Part shown: positions 39,730 through 48,795 of the stretch, piece by piece
Layout: the number at the start of each line of letters is the position of its first letter
Numbering within the stretch: position 1 is the first letter of the stretch
DNA from: Lachnospiraceae bacterium
GTDB lineage: Bacteria; Bacillota; Clostridia; Lachnospirales; Lachnospiraceae
Assembly: GCA_900757195.1 (NCBI GenBank)
Contig: CAAEMZ010000001.1
Coordinates: forward strand, 1-51,991
DNA length: 51,991 nt
Direction: 5' to 3'
Notes under the pieces: model-generated
The model's input: only the letters and a program-made list of their open reading frames with translations
The model's database searches: none
Told to the model about the DNA's origin: nothing
Translations under genes and position numbers: made by a program

Positions 39730-42255
39730 ATGGACGATTTAAGTAAGGTTTTTGACAAGGTCCAGGAAGTGGACCTCAAAGAAACAATGGAACAATCTTA
39801 TATTGATTATGCCATGAGTGTCATCACCTCCAGAGCATTACCGGATGTAAGAGACGGTTTAAAACCGGTACAGCGGCGTATACTGTATGCAATGATCGAG
39901 CTGAATAACGGTCCCGACAAGCCGCATCGTAAATGTGCGCGTATCGTCGGTGATACCATGGGTAAATATCATCCGCATGGGGACTCTTCGATTTATGGCG
40001 CCCTGGTCAATCTGGCTCAGGAATGGTCTACCCGTTATCCGCTGGTGGACGGCCATGGAAACTTTGGTTCTGTCGATGGCGACGGCGCTGCCGCTATGCG
40101 TTATACCGAAGCGCGTCTGAGTAAAATCTCTATGGAGATGACAGCGGATATCAATAAAGATACCGTAAATTTTGTTCCGAACTTCGATGAAACAGAAAAG
40201 GAACCGGCGGTTCTTCCGTCCCGTTTTCCGAATCTGCTCGTCAATGGTACGACAGGAATTGCCGTAGGTATGGCGACGAATATTCCACCGCATAATCTTC
40301 GGGAAACGATCGATGGTGTGGTTAAGATTATTGATAACCGGATCGAAGAGGACAGGAATACCGAAATGGACGAACTTCTGGACATTGTCAAAGGTCCGGA
40401 TTTTCCGACAGGAGCTATGATTCTCGGAAGAAACGGAATCAATGAAGCCTATCGTACCGGACGGGGAAAGATTAAAGTCCGGGCGGTGACTGAAATTGAA
40501 CCGATGGGAAACGGCCGTCAGCGGATTGTTGTTACAGAGCTTCCGTATATGGTCAATAAAGCACGGTTGATCGAAAAAATTGCGGAGCTCGTCCGGGATA
40601 AAAAAGTGGAAGGTATTTCTGACTTAAGAGATGAGTCCAGCCGTGAAGGTATGCGGGTCGTTATTGAGTTAAAGAAAGATGCCAATCCGAATATTGTATT
40701 AAATCATTTATATAAACATACACAGCTTCAGGATACCTTTGGTGTTATTATGCTCGCACTGGTAAATAATGAACCGAGAATCCTGAATTTAAAAGAGATT
40801 CTTGAGCTTTATCTGAAGCATCAGGAAGAAGTGATTACACGCCGTTCCAAATATGAACTGAACAAAGCCGAAGAACGGGCGCATATTTTAGAGGGCTTGC
40901 TGGTCGCTCTGGATAATATCGATGAAGTGATCCATATTATCCGTTCTTCCAAAAATGTCGCGGAAGCCAAGGAAAAGTTAATCCAGAGTTTTGGGCTGAC
41001 CGATGTTCAGGCTCAGGCAATCGTGGATATGCGTCTCCGTGCGCTGACAGGTCTGGAACGGGAAAAGCTTGAAAATGAATATGCAGAGCTGGAAGCGAGA
41101 ATCAGCGAGTTAAAAGCGATTCTTGCCGATGAGAAAAAACTTCTCGGCGTTATCCGTGATGAGATTCTGATTGTACGGAATAAGTACGGCGATGACCGCC
41201 GGACATCGATCGGTATTGATGATGATGAAATTACGATTGAAGATCTGATTAAAAAAGAAAATACCATCATTACCATGACAAAACTGGGATATATTAAGCG
41301 GATGACCGTTGATAATTTCCGGAGCCAGAACCGCGGCGGCAAGGGCATTAAGGGAATGTCCACGCTGGATGAGGACTATATCGAAGATTTACTGATGACA
41401 AGTACCCATCATTACATTATGTTTTTCACGAATAAGGGAAAAGCATACCGCATCAAGGCTTACCAGATTCCTGAATCTTCAAGAATTGCCAGAGGTACGG
41501 CCATTGTTAATATTCTTCAGCTTGAACCGGGCGAAAAGATTACAGCGATGATACCAATCCAGGATTTTGAAGAAGATATGTATCTGTTTATGGCAACAAA
41601 GAAGGGAATTGTTAAAAAGACAGCGATTAAGGATTATGCCAATATCCGTAAGACGGGCATTTTATCGATTACGCTTCGTGAAGATGATGAATTAATTGAA
41701 GTTAAAATTACAAATAATGAAAATCATATTTTCCTTGTCACCAAACACGGAAAATGTATCCGCTTTAATGAAAGAGATGTGCGTACTACGGGACGGACGT
41801 CCATGGGCGTTATTGGCATGACTTTGGACAGTGATGACGAGATCGTTGCCATGCAGCTCGATACCCAGGGGGATTCTTTGCTGATCGCTTCTGAAAATGG
41901 TATGGGAAAACGGACCGATCTGAATGAATTTAACTGCCAGAACCGTGGCGGTAAGGGCGTTCTTTGTTATAACATTACAGAAAAAACAGGAAATGTTGTC
42001 GGTGCGAAGGCCGTCAATGACAGTCATGAAATTATGATGATTACTTCCGGTGGTATTATTATCCGTATGCCGGTGAATGGTATTTCTAAAATTGGAAGAT
42101 ATACTTCCGGCGTGAAACTGATGGATATTGATGTGGAACGGGATATTAAGGTTGCCAGCATCGCTAAGGTGCGGGAAACGGAAGCAGAGGGCGAATCTGA
42201 GGAATTTGAGGAAGGTCAGGAACTGTCCGAAACGGAAAACGGGGATGAATTATGA
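39730..42255 (+). CDS. gyrA: DNA gyrase subunit A
   Basis: 841 residues. The catalytic Tyr is at 125 in AAMRYTEARLSKI. The quinolone region is GKYHPHGDSSIYGALV, with Ser86 at the position of E. coli Ser83, and Gly90 where E. coli has Asp87. The C-terminal beta-pinwheel starts near residue 510; the GyrA box QNRGGKG appears at about 534, and a second copy occurs later (CQNRGGKGVL). The last 25 residues are strongly acidic (EAEGESEEFEEGQEL). With GyrB it introduces negative supercoils. GGAGG precedes the ATG, and the stop overlaps the next gene by 4 bp. Confidence 0.98.
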   Translation: MDDLSKVFDKVQEVDLKETMEQSYIDYAMSVITSRALPDVRDGLKPVQRRILYAMIELNNGPDKPHRKCARIVGDTMGKYHPHGDSSIYGALVNLAQEWSTRYPLVDGHGNFGSVDGDGAAAMRYTEARLSKISMEMTADINKDTVNFVPNFDETEKEPAVLPSRFPNLLVNGTTGIAVGMATNIPPHNLRETIDGVVKIIDNRIEEDRNTEMDELLDIVKGPDFPTGAMILGRNGINEAYRTGRGKIKVRAVTEIEPMGNGRQRIVVTELPYMVNKARLIEKIAELVRDKKVEGISDLRDESSREGMRVVIELKKDANPNIVLNHLYKHTQLQDTFGVIMLALVNNEPRILNLKEILELYLKHQEEVITRRSKYELNKAEERAHILEGLLVALDNIDEVIHIIRSSKNVAEAKEKLIQSFGLTDVQAQAIVDMRLRALTGLEREKLENEYAELEARISELKAILADEKKLLGVIRDEILIVRNKYGDDRRTSIGIDDDEITIEDLIKKENTIITMTKLGYIKRMTVDNFRSQNRGGKGIKGMSTLDEDYIEDLLMTSTHHYIMFFTNKGKAYRIKAYQIPESSRIARGTAIVNILQLEPGEKITAMIPIQDFEEDMYLFMATKKGIVKKTAIKDYANIRKTGILSITLREDDELIEVKITNNENHIFLVTKHGKCIRFNERDVRTTGRTSMGVIGMTLDSDDEIVAMQLDTQGDSLLIASENGMGKRTDLNEFNCQNRGGKGVLCYNITEKTGNVVGAKAVNDSHEIMMITSGGIIIRMPVNGISKIGRYTSGVKLMDIDVERDIKVASIAKVRETEAEGESEEFEEGQELSETENGDEL

Positions 42256-43004
42256 AAATAACGTATATTCATCACAGTTGTTTTGTTGTGGAATTGGATG
42301 ACTGTATTCTTATTTTTGATTATTATAAAGGTGAGCTTCCGGCATTTGACCCGGATAAACGGATTATTTTCTTTGTAAGTCACAGTCACGGAGACCACTT
42401 TAATCCGAATATTTATAAATATGCGGAGACCTGTCCTCATGTTATTTATGTACTTTCCGGTGATGTGCGGCGAAGCTTAAGCTTTGCCGTACGGATTGGA
42501 AATGGTGGACAAAACACGGTTTTTGTGGATGAAAACAAAAAAATTTACATGAATGTGGATAACCATGGAATTTTATACCGTGAAGGCGGTCCACGGGAAA
42601 TGATGATCGAAACGTTAAAATCAACGGATGAAGGCGTGGCATTTATTATTGAATATGCCGGAAAGACTATTTATTTTGCCGGAGATTTGCACTGGTGGTC
42701 CTGGATGGGCGAAAGTGAAGCGGATGCAGAACGCCGGGAAGCAGAATATAAGCTGGAAATGGAAAAAATCAGAGGACGTCATTTTGATGCGGCCTTTGTT
42801 GTTCTGGACCCGCGGCAGGAAGAACATTACTGGTGGGGCATGAATACATTCATGACGACAGCCGATGCCGATGTTGTATTTCCGATGCATTTCTGGAAGG
42901 ATTATAAGCTGATCGAAAAATTTAAAAATGGGGAATCAGCGAAAGAATATAAAGATAAGATTGTTTCAATAACCCATGAGGGTCAGGTATTTGACATCGA
43001 ATGA
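42252..43004 (+). CDS. Metallo-beta-lactamase-fold hydrolase (UlaG-like)
   Basis: 250 residues. It begins MKITYIHHSCFVVELDDCIL and has the metal motif SHSHGDHFNP, FAGDLHWWSW, and a late His in VFPMHFWKD. These are the metal ligands of the MBL fold in its UlaG/L-ascorbate-lactonase-like branch. The reaction is unknown; such proteins may cleave lactones, phosphodiesters or thioesters. Two pairs of Trp (HWWSW, HYWWGMN) near the active site are striking. It overlaps gyrA by ATGA, so its translation depends on gyrA, and a bidirectional terminator follows. Confidence 0.85.
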   Translation: MKITYIHHSCFVVELDDCILIFDYYKGELPAFDPDKRIIFFVSHSHGDHFNPNIYKYAETCPHVIYVLSGDVRRSLSFAVRIGNGGQNTVFVDENKKIYMNVDNHGILYREGGPREMMIETLKSTDEGVAFIIEYAGKTIYFAGDLHWWSWMGESEADAERREAEYKLEMEKIRGRHFDAAFVVLDPRQEEHYWWGMNTFMTTADADVVFPMHFWKDYKLIEKFKNGESAKEYKDKIVSITHEGQVFDIE

Positions 43005-43010
43005 GTGAAA

Positions 43011-43056
43011 AATACCGGGGATAAGCGGCATCCATTTATCCCCGGTATTTTTTTAT
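43011..43056. terminator. Bidirectional terminator
   Basis: A 14-bp perfect stem (AATACCGGGGATAA and complement) around a 11-base loop; T tracts follow on both strands. It ends the gyrA-MBL transcript and that of the convergent CLC gene. Confidence 0.9.
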
Positions 43057-44306
43057 TTTCCGATATCCTTCAGTACAGGCTCTGTTTTTGAAACAGCAAA
43101 TTTCTGAGTCTTATAGAGGCTGTGGTAGCCGGACAGAAGATGAGCGATAGCTACGGTAATCATGTAATAGTCCAGACCTTTAAAGCCGAACATCTCAAGG
43201 CCGATAATCAACGAGGCGATCGGACAGTTCGTGACGCTGCAGAAAACGGCAATCATGCCGCAGGCAGTGGAAATGCCGGGGGAGGTATGAAAAAGAGCTG
43301 CCATAATAAAACCGGAGGAAGCGCCGATGGCAAAGGATGGGACAATTTCACCGCCTCTATAGTTTCCGGCCAGAGTGATGGCTGTGAAAAGGATTTTAAG
43401 GAGAAAAGCATAAGGCACACACTGTCCGTCAAAGCAGGCCTGGATAATATTAACGCCGGTACCGTTATAGCCCCGGGTGCCGCAGATCAGCGTTAATGCA
43501 ATAATCAGTAAGCCGGAAAAAATAATACGGACATATTCATTTTTAAAACGGGTCTGGAAAAAATGTTCCGTCTGGTGGAGCAGCAGGCAGAAAAGAACGC
43601 CGATTTCTGTGCAGATAATCGCGATCAGCATAATGCGGATACCATGGTATAAATTAAAATCAGGAATCGGGCCAATATTAAAGGTTTCTGAGCCGATACC
43701 GGCAAAAACAGCCATCTGGTGAGCGACAACACTGGAAAAAATACTTGGAAAAAGGGCGCTGTAATGAAAAATGCCGATGGTTGTTACTTCAAGGGCAAAA
43801 ACAGCCGCGGCAACGGGAGTTCCAAAAAGGGCTGAGAAAGCAGCGCTCATACCGCACATGACGAAAATTTTATGATCGGATTTTTTGATATGCAGATGTT
43901 TTGAAAGAAAATCACCGATGCTTCCGCCGATCTGCAGGGCAGCTCCTTCACGGCCGAGCGAACCGCCGAACAGGTGGGTGATTAAAGTTGATAAAATAAT
44001 TAAAGGCGTGATGATTAAAGGAACGGTTTCATCGGATTGGATGGATACAAGAATCAGATTGGTGCCGCTCTTATATTTATCATCAAGAATTTTATACATG
44101 GCGACGATCAGAATACCGCCGAGAGGCAGCAGATAAATCAGCCATGGGAAAGAATGAAACCAGGCGGTGACAAATTTCATGCCGCAGGCAAAAATGATAC
44201 TGACGATGCCGACAGAAATGCCGATAATCATGGACATGAAAAACCACTTAATGAAAACGCTCAATGATGTTCTGTAATTTCTCAGATGTTCTTTTAGAAG
44301 TTCCAT
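43053..44306 (-). CDS. CLC family anion transporter, probable fluoride/proton antiporter type
   Basis: 417 residues with the CLC helix pattern. The usual GSGIP motif is replaced by GTNLIL at 81-86; the second motif is GREGAA at 118-123, with the gating Glu120 kept; and YRGGEIVPSFAIGA stands for the GIFxP region. GTNLI resembles the GNNLI motif of the CLC-F branch, which exports fluoride in exchange for protons, rather than of chloride channels. I therefore favour fluoride export, at moderate confidence. No fluoride riboswitch (crcB motif) was found in the 140-bp leader. The gene has its own consensus promoter, and AGAGGG precedes the ATG. Confidence 0.85.
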   Translation of the reverse strand: MELLKEHLRNYRTSLSVFIKWFFMSMIIGISVGIVSIIFACGMKFVTAWFHSFPWLIYLLPLGGILIVAMYKILDDKYKSGTNLILVSIQSDETVPLIITPLIILSTLITHLFGGSLGREGAALQIGGSIGDFLSKHLHIKKSDHKIFVMCGMSAAFSALFGTPVAAAVFALEVTTIGIFHYSALFPSIFSSVVAHQMAVFAGIGSETFNIGPIPDFNLYHGIRIMLIAIICTEIGVLFCLLLHQTEHFFQTRFKNEYVRIIFSGLLIIALTLICGTRGYNGTGVNIIQACFDGQCVPYAFLLKILFTAITLAGNYRGGEIVPSFAIGASSGFIMAALFHTSPGISTACGMIAVFCSVTNCPIASLIIGLEMFGFKGLDYYMITVAIAHLLSGYHSLYKTQKFAVSKTEPVLKDIGK

Positions 44307-44338
44307 ACAATCCCTCTTTAATTTTTATTTTGAAAATA

Positions 44339-44366
44339 ATTATAGTCCGATTTTTTAAAATATCAA
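44339..44366 (-). promoter_or_regulatory. Promoter of the CLC gene
   Basis: Minus strand TTGATA, 16 bases, TATAAT, about 33 bases before the ATG at 44306. Confidence 0.75.
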
Positions 44367-44407
44367 GTGCTGAAAACAAATTAAGAATTAAAGCATGGAT
44401 AATTTTT

Positions 44408-44443
44408 AAAGGCCTCCTGTGAAATAAATTTCAGGAGGCCTTT
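44408..44443 (-). terminator. Terminator after the kinase-partner gene
   Basis: A 12-bp stem AAAGGCCTCCTG with CAGGAGGCCTTT around a 12-base loop, directly after the stop at 44448. The T run is short on the minus strand. Confidence 0.75.
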
Positions 44444-44447
44444 GGTA

Positions 44448-45833
44448 CTATTTTTGAATTCCCATGATTTTACGCAGTTCTTCTTCATAGCTGACAGAAG
44501 ATTTATAGCTGTTGTATAAAAAGAAATTTTCTTCTTTCAATGCATATTTTGTAACTTCTTCCATAAGAAAATCTTCCGGTTCCCTGGAAGTCATAAACTT
44601 GAGGACGAAATCATCAAAGCTGTCGGAAGGATTTAATGTCGGAAATCCACATTCGCGGAGAATGGTATCCAGCCGGCCGGCATTGATCTGATAACCATCC
44701 GGAAGCGGGGTGGCATTTCCGAAGAAAATAAGAAAACTGATAAATGTTGTCCGGTCCAGATCCAGTCCGCCTTTGATATATTTTCGGACAGTATTTTCTC
44801 CGGATCGGTTTTTCTGATAGCCTTTATTTTCACCTTCCAGAGCGTAAATGGTATCCAGCGCTTTTTCATCGGATTCCATTTTGGAAATTTCATAATTAAT
44901 AATTTCATCTGTAGTCATTTTTTTCAGCGATGCATCATGATTTTTTAAGGAAGATGCGAGCTGTTCTTTCTCTTTTAACGGAAGGTTTTTTAAATTACCA
45001 TAGTATTCCAGCAGAACTTCAAGCCAGTCCAGAGAAACATATTCAAAATAATAGTAATTAAAATCATTAAAAATCTTTTTGCAGGAAATCCCTGCATTGA
45101 AAAGAAAATCACGGACGCCCGCCTCATCTTTGGCTTTCTTTTTCATGTTATGAATTCCTTTAAACACGATGATTTCACCGTCATCTCCACCAGCGCCTCC
45201 GTTTTTTTTATGAAAACGGTTATTGATGTAAGTATTCATAATGTTTTCAAGATAGAAACAAAGATATTTGCAGAAATAGTAACGGGTTTTTTCACGCACA
45301 AGACTGAAGGCATACAGATTGTTTCGGAGAAACTGACGGAACCGTTCCTGGTCATCTTTTAATTCTTTAATTTCTTTTTCGATTTTCATGGTGAGATGAC
45401 GGGTTGCCATAATCTGGGCATGTTCATCGGAATTTTCCGAAATATACCGGTGGAGTTCTTTCAGAGTGATACTGTTTTCTTTAAAAAACGGTGAGTCAAT
45501 GGCATTGCTGTTTCTTATTTCCTCACAGGTTTTCTGAAGCGCTTTCCATTCATTAAAGGACATATGGTTTGAAAAGGCAAAAATAAGGCTGGATTCCCAG
45601 AAGCTTCGGGAATAGAGCTGGGCGCAGCCTTCGGATTTTAATTTTTCATTCATTTCATCAAGAGAATATTTTTTTAAGAATCCGAGAGCGATCAGGCGGA
45701 AACGCAGAGGAATCTTTTTAATCATATCCGGACGGAAAGTCATACATTCATCCAGAAGATCTGTATTTCCCGATGGGTTGGAAATATCAGTAATCATTTT
45801 TTCAAATACGGACAGAGATTCATTGGACGTCAT
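44448..45833 (-). CDS. Uncharacterised protein coupled to a Ser/Thr kinase
   Basis: 461 residues, which I do not recognise as a named family. It has no signal peptide, membrane helix or obvious catalytic motif and appears mostly helical: a charged helix KIEKEIKELKDDQERFRQFL near 160-180, a glycine turn KKNGGAGGDDGEI near 225, and a compact C-terminal domain from about 365 (FISFLIFFGNATPLPDGYQI, RLDTILRECGFPTLNPSDSF, EEVTKYALKEENFFLYNSYK). The last block looks conserved-domain-like and has several acidic and aromatic residues. The start overlaps the kinase stop by 4 bp (ATGA), so the proteins are made together. It could be a substrate, adaptor or effector of that kinase; this is inference from position. 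Confidence 0.82.
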   Translation of the reverse strand: MTSNESLSVFEKMITDISNPSGNTDLLDECMTFRPDMIKKIPLRFRLIALGFLKKYSLDEMNEKLKSEGCAQLYSRSFWESSLIFAFSNHMSFNEWKALQKTCEEIRNSNAIDSPFFKENSITLKELHRYISENSDEHAQIMATRHLTMKIEKEIKELKDDQERFRQFLRNNLYAFSLVREKTRYYFCKYLCFYLENIMNTYINNRFHKKNGGAGGDDGEIIVFKGIHNMKKKAKDEAGVRDFLFNAGISCKKIFNDFNYYYFEYVSLDWLEVLLEYYGNLKNLPLKEKEQLASSLKNHDASLKKMTTDEIINYEISKMESDEKALDTIYALEGENKGYQKNRSGENTVRKYIKGGLDLDRTTFISFLIFFGNATPLPDGYQINAGRLDTILRECGFPTLNPSDSFDDFVLKFMTSREPEDFLMEEVTKYALKEENFFLYNSYKSSVSYEEELRKIMGIQK

Positions 45834-48640
45834 TGGGGGGAATCCTCCTCATTATTTTTCGGCACATAAGAAAATTCAGTGTTTCCTATGGACCAAGTTT
45901 TTGTGTAGCTGTTTGCTTTATAAAATTCACTTTGAATCAGGTAATCGGAAATTTCTTTTGTACAGGACTCCAGGCGCGGTCCTGAAAAACTTCCGAAAAG
46001 TTCAGTACGCGCATCAAAGGAATTATTGTAAGCACACAGATGAATTTGATTGCTGCGATCATTTTCGGACCAGTAAAAATTAATATAATCATAGCTGCCA
46101 TCGTTAAACGCACAGTTTTTATCTTCATAAAGTTTCTGGAAATTATCCAGAAGCGCTTTGAGAGAGTCGCTGCTGATTTCCATAGGAAAAGTAACATCCA
46201 GCCGTTTGCCGCCATACTGGTAGTATTCGTTGACCACGGCATCCGGAAAGAAGTCCCGGATACGGCGGGTTATGACGTTTTCTTCGTTCAGGCCAAGAAT
46301 CGAATGGGTATTGAGATTGTAACCGATATCAATAGCTCCGTCGGCCGTTGTTGCTGAATAAGAGGTCATCCGGTAAGCGGCCGGAAGTTCGGTATCGACT
46401 GCCAGCGCTTTAAAGTAATTCAGAAGAAGGATATCGTCTTCGGTCAGTTCTTTCTTTTCGTTCCGATTCCACTGGGTGAAGGTGATATGATTTTCAGTAA
46501 TCGGTTCGGAGAAATCATATCTCAATAATTTACATCCGGTAATATCCAGATAAAGTGTCGGCTGTTTTTTCTGAATTAAGGCATCGGTCTTTGCTTTCAG
46601 GTCTTCGACATTATTGTAGGATGCAAAAGATACGCTGAAACTTTTATCGGAAGGATTTATATCAATATCATTGATATAAGGATAATATTCACTGCCCCGG
46701 GTATCCGTAATTTCTGAATAATTGGAACCCAGAAGATACATGGTTTCAAGGTTTGCCTTATCCAGTGGGATTTTAATGACAAAGTTATAGTCATTATCAT
46801 GACAGATACCGAAGGCATAAGGTATTTCCAGGGTATCCATCCGGGTTTTAATATCGGCAATGACGTTATACCACTGGCCTTTTGAAAAATTTGAACTGGA
46901 GGATGAACCGGTGTACTGGATATACAGGGCCGGATCGGCAATGGTTTCTTCATTTACCTGATTTGTACCGGCCATAATGGATTGTCCGGCGTTTTCCCAG
47001 TCTGCCGGAATTTCTGTATAAACGCCGAAGGCATGGGAAAATTTTTCATGATCCAGGTTGTATGCCAGGGTGTTGACAAAATTTTCGTTTTTTTCAATAA
47101 AGGCAAACATACCGGAAGCTTTCTGGTAGTAGCCTGTAATGGAAAGAGAGCTTGCAAATATGTCGGCATCCTGATAAAAAATAATTTTGTTGGAATCTGT
47201 CATAAGGCTTAGAATTTTGTCGGTTATTTCATCGCTCAGTTTTAATTCATAATAGGTATACGCTTCATTTTCAGGAAGATTCCAGTCGGAAGGGACGATG
47301 CCTTCTGCTCTCCCGTTATTTTTTTCGACATTTATGAAATCCTCCGGTGTGATTTCGTTCAGGCGCCCGTTTTCGTCATAAAAGAACAGTTTCGCCGGAC
47401 GGCTGATAAAGGATTTGACGACACTGGGAATATTCAGGTTGTGATAAATATCCAGTGGCGTAATAATGGTGAGATTACTGTCTGCATCTTCCTTTATGAG
47501 ATAGTTATCATTTCCGGCAAAGGCTTTCAGCCGGTTTTCAATAATTTCCTTCGCTTCCCGAAATTCTTTGGCGGACATATCTTCATCCGGAGAAAGGACG
47601 ATGGTTTCCGTCGGAATACCTCGGAATTTAAATGAAGGAATATGACTGTCCGCATAGGTATAGGCTGATGCCAGACCGATCAGGAGCGCAGCGGCGGTGA
47701 TGCCGATGATGGCAGGAAGGCGCCAGCGGCTTTTTTTCTTTTCAGGCAGCTCATCTTTCAAAATGTTACGAATGTCGCCGATCATGGATTCCATGGATGG
47801 GTAACGGTCCTCCGGGGATACGTTTAATCCCTTCCATAAAATTTTCTCAAGCTCTTTATCTATTTTTATGTTTAATTCGGAAGGTTTTTTTAGCTCATCA
47901 TGGAAAACTCTCTGGAGAGCATCGTCGGGCATAACTCCGGTCACACATTCATAGAGCGTCGCACAAAGGGCATAAATATCCGTCCATGGTCCCTGAACGC
48001 TGTTACTGTTATATTGTTCAATGGGGGCATAGCCTCCCTTGACAATCACCGAATAACTTTTATCCATAACACCGGAATAGTCTCTGGCAGCGCCGAAATC
48101 CAGCAGTTTCAGAGTGCCGTCAGGGACCATCATGATGTTATCCGGACTGATGTCCCGGTGAATAATACCGCAGTCATGAACCCTTTTTAGGCCTTCCATC
48201 AGAGGAAGCATTTTTCGGAAAATATTTTCAGCATCGAAAGGCCCCTTACCCTTTAAATAGGTTTTCAGAGTGATACCGTCCAGATAGTTCATGACGATAT
48301 AGGCGGTGCGATTGGCTTCAAAGTAGTCGGTAACATTGACAATGCTTTTTTCATCGGTAAAGTCGCCGATAATCCGGGCTTCTTTTAAAAATTTTTCTTT
48401 GGCTTTTTCAAGCATTTCCTGATGTTCTTCAGAGATTACATGGATTTCCGGCGAAATTTCGATATCGCGGGTGACATAGTCCCGCCAGTAAAATTCTTTA
48501 ATGGCAACTTTAACATTAATTCTCTGATTGATACCTGCATATGTAATACCGAAACCGCCTTCGCCGAGGACCTTTTCAATAATATATCGGTTATCCAGAA
48601 GTGTTCCGGGTTTAAGCCGGTGTTTTGTATGCATACTCAA
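45830..48640 (-). CDS. Transmembrane Ser/Thr protein kinase with SecD-P1-like extracytoplasmic region
   Basis: 936 residues. The kinase domain spans about 16-295: GEGGFG loop near 27, Lys in VAIKEF near 48, IIHRDISPDNIMM near 160 and DFGAA near 182. One membrane helix follows (LPAIIGITAAALLIGLASAY). The remaining 600 residues lie outside. They include two segments like the first periplasmic domain of SecD: EAKEIIENRLKAF with SNLTIITPLD and RPAKLFFYDENGR; and, later, IADIKTRMDTLEIPYAFGI with NFVIKIPLDK. PASTA repeats, the usual sensor, are absent. The start is TTG 48640, 7 bases after GGAGG; ATG 48634 (13 bases) and ATG 48646 (too close) are alternatives. Confidence 0.9.
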   Translation of the reverse strand: MSMHTKHRLKPGTLLDNRYIIEKVLGEGGFGITYAGINQRINVKVAIKEFYWRDYVTRDIEISPEIHVISEEHQEMLEKAKEKFLKEARIIGDFTDEKSIVNVTDYFEANRTAYIVMNYLDGITLKTYLKGKGPFDAENIFRKMLPLMEGLKRVHDCGIIHRDISPDNIMMVPDGTLKLLDFGAARDYSGVMDKSYSVIVKGGYAPIEQYNSNSVQGPWTDIYALCATLYECVTGVMPDDALQRVFHDELKKPSELNIKIDKELEKILWKGLNVSPEDRYPSMESMIGDIRNILKDELPEKKKSRWRLPAIIGITAAALLIGLASAYTYADSHIPSFKFRGIPTETIVLSPDEDMSAKEFREAKEIIENRLKAFAGNDNYLIKEDADSNLTIITPLDIYHNLNIPSVVKSFISRPAKLFFYDENGRLNEITPEDFINVEKNNGRAEGIVPSDWNLPENEAYTYYELKLSDEITDKILSLMTDSNKIIFYQDADIFASSLSITGYYQKASGMFAFIEKNENFVNTLAYNLDHEKFSHAFGVYTEIPADWENAGQSIMAGTNQVNEETIADPALYIQYTGSSSSSNFSKGQWYNVIADIKTRMDTLEIPYAFGICHDNDYNFVIKIPLDKANLETMYLLGSNYSEITDTRGSEYYPYINDIDINPSDKSFSVSFASYNNVEDLKAKTDALIQKKQPTLYLDITGCKLLRYDFSEPITENHITFTQWNRNEKKELTEDDILLLNYFKALAVDTELPAAYRMTSYSATTADGAIDIGYNLNTHSILGLNEENVITRRIRDFFPDAVVNEYYQYGGKRLDVTFPMEISSDSLKALLDNFQKLYEDKNCAFNDGSYDYINFYWSENDRSNQIHLCAYNNSFDARTELFGSFSGPRLESCTKEISDYLIQSEFYKANSYTKTWSIGNTEFSYVPKNNEEDSPQ

Positions 48641-48685
48641 GGTCATACCTCCAACAAAATAAATGTGTTTTTAATCTATGCTGTT

Positions 48686-48715
48686 ATTATAGCATGTTTC
48701 ATGAAAATTTGACAA
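48686..48715 (-). promoter_or_regulatory. Candidate promoter of the kinase operon
   Basis: Minus strand TTGTCA, 18 bases, TATAAT, about 45 bases before the kinase start. Its -35 lies on the same TTTGACAAAA stretch as the -35 of the antiporter promoter on the other strand. Confidence 0.6.
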
Positions 48716-48737
48716 AACTTATGTGGAATGATAACAT
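48709..48737 (+). promoter_or_regulatory. Candidate promoter of the antiporter gene
   Basis: TTGACA (consensus), 17 bases, TAACAT, about 55 bases before the ATG at 48796. Confidence 0.65.
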
Positions 48738-48795
48738 AAACTGTTACTTTGATTATTTAGCCTGGCAAAGATAAAGTTGAAGAGAGGGAAAGAAT

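Noticed and set aside
44307..44450. Fluoride riboswitch before the CLC gene
   Set aside because: No crcB-type pseudoknot sequence could be read in either orientation.
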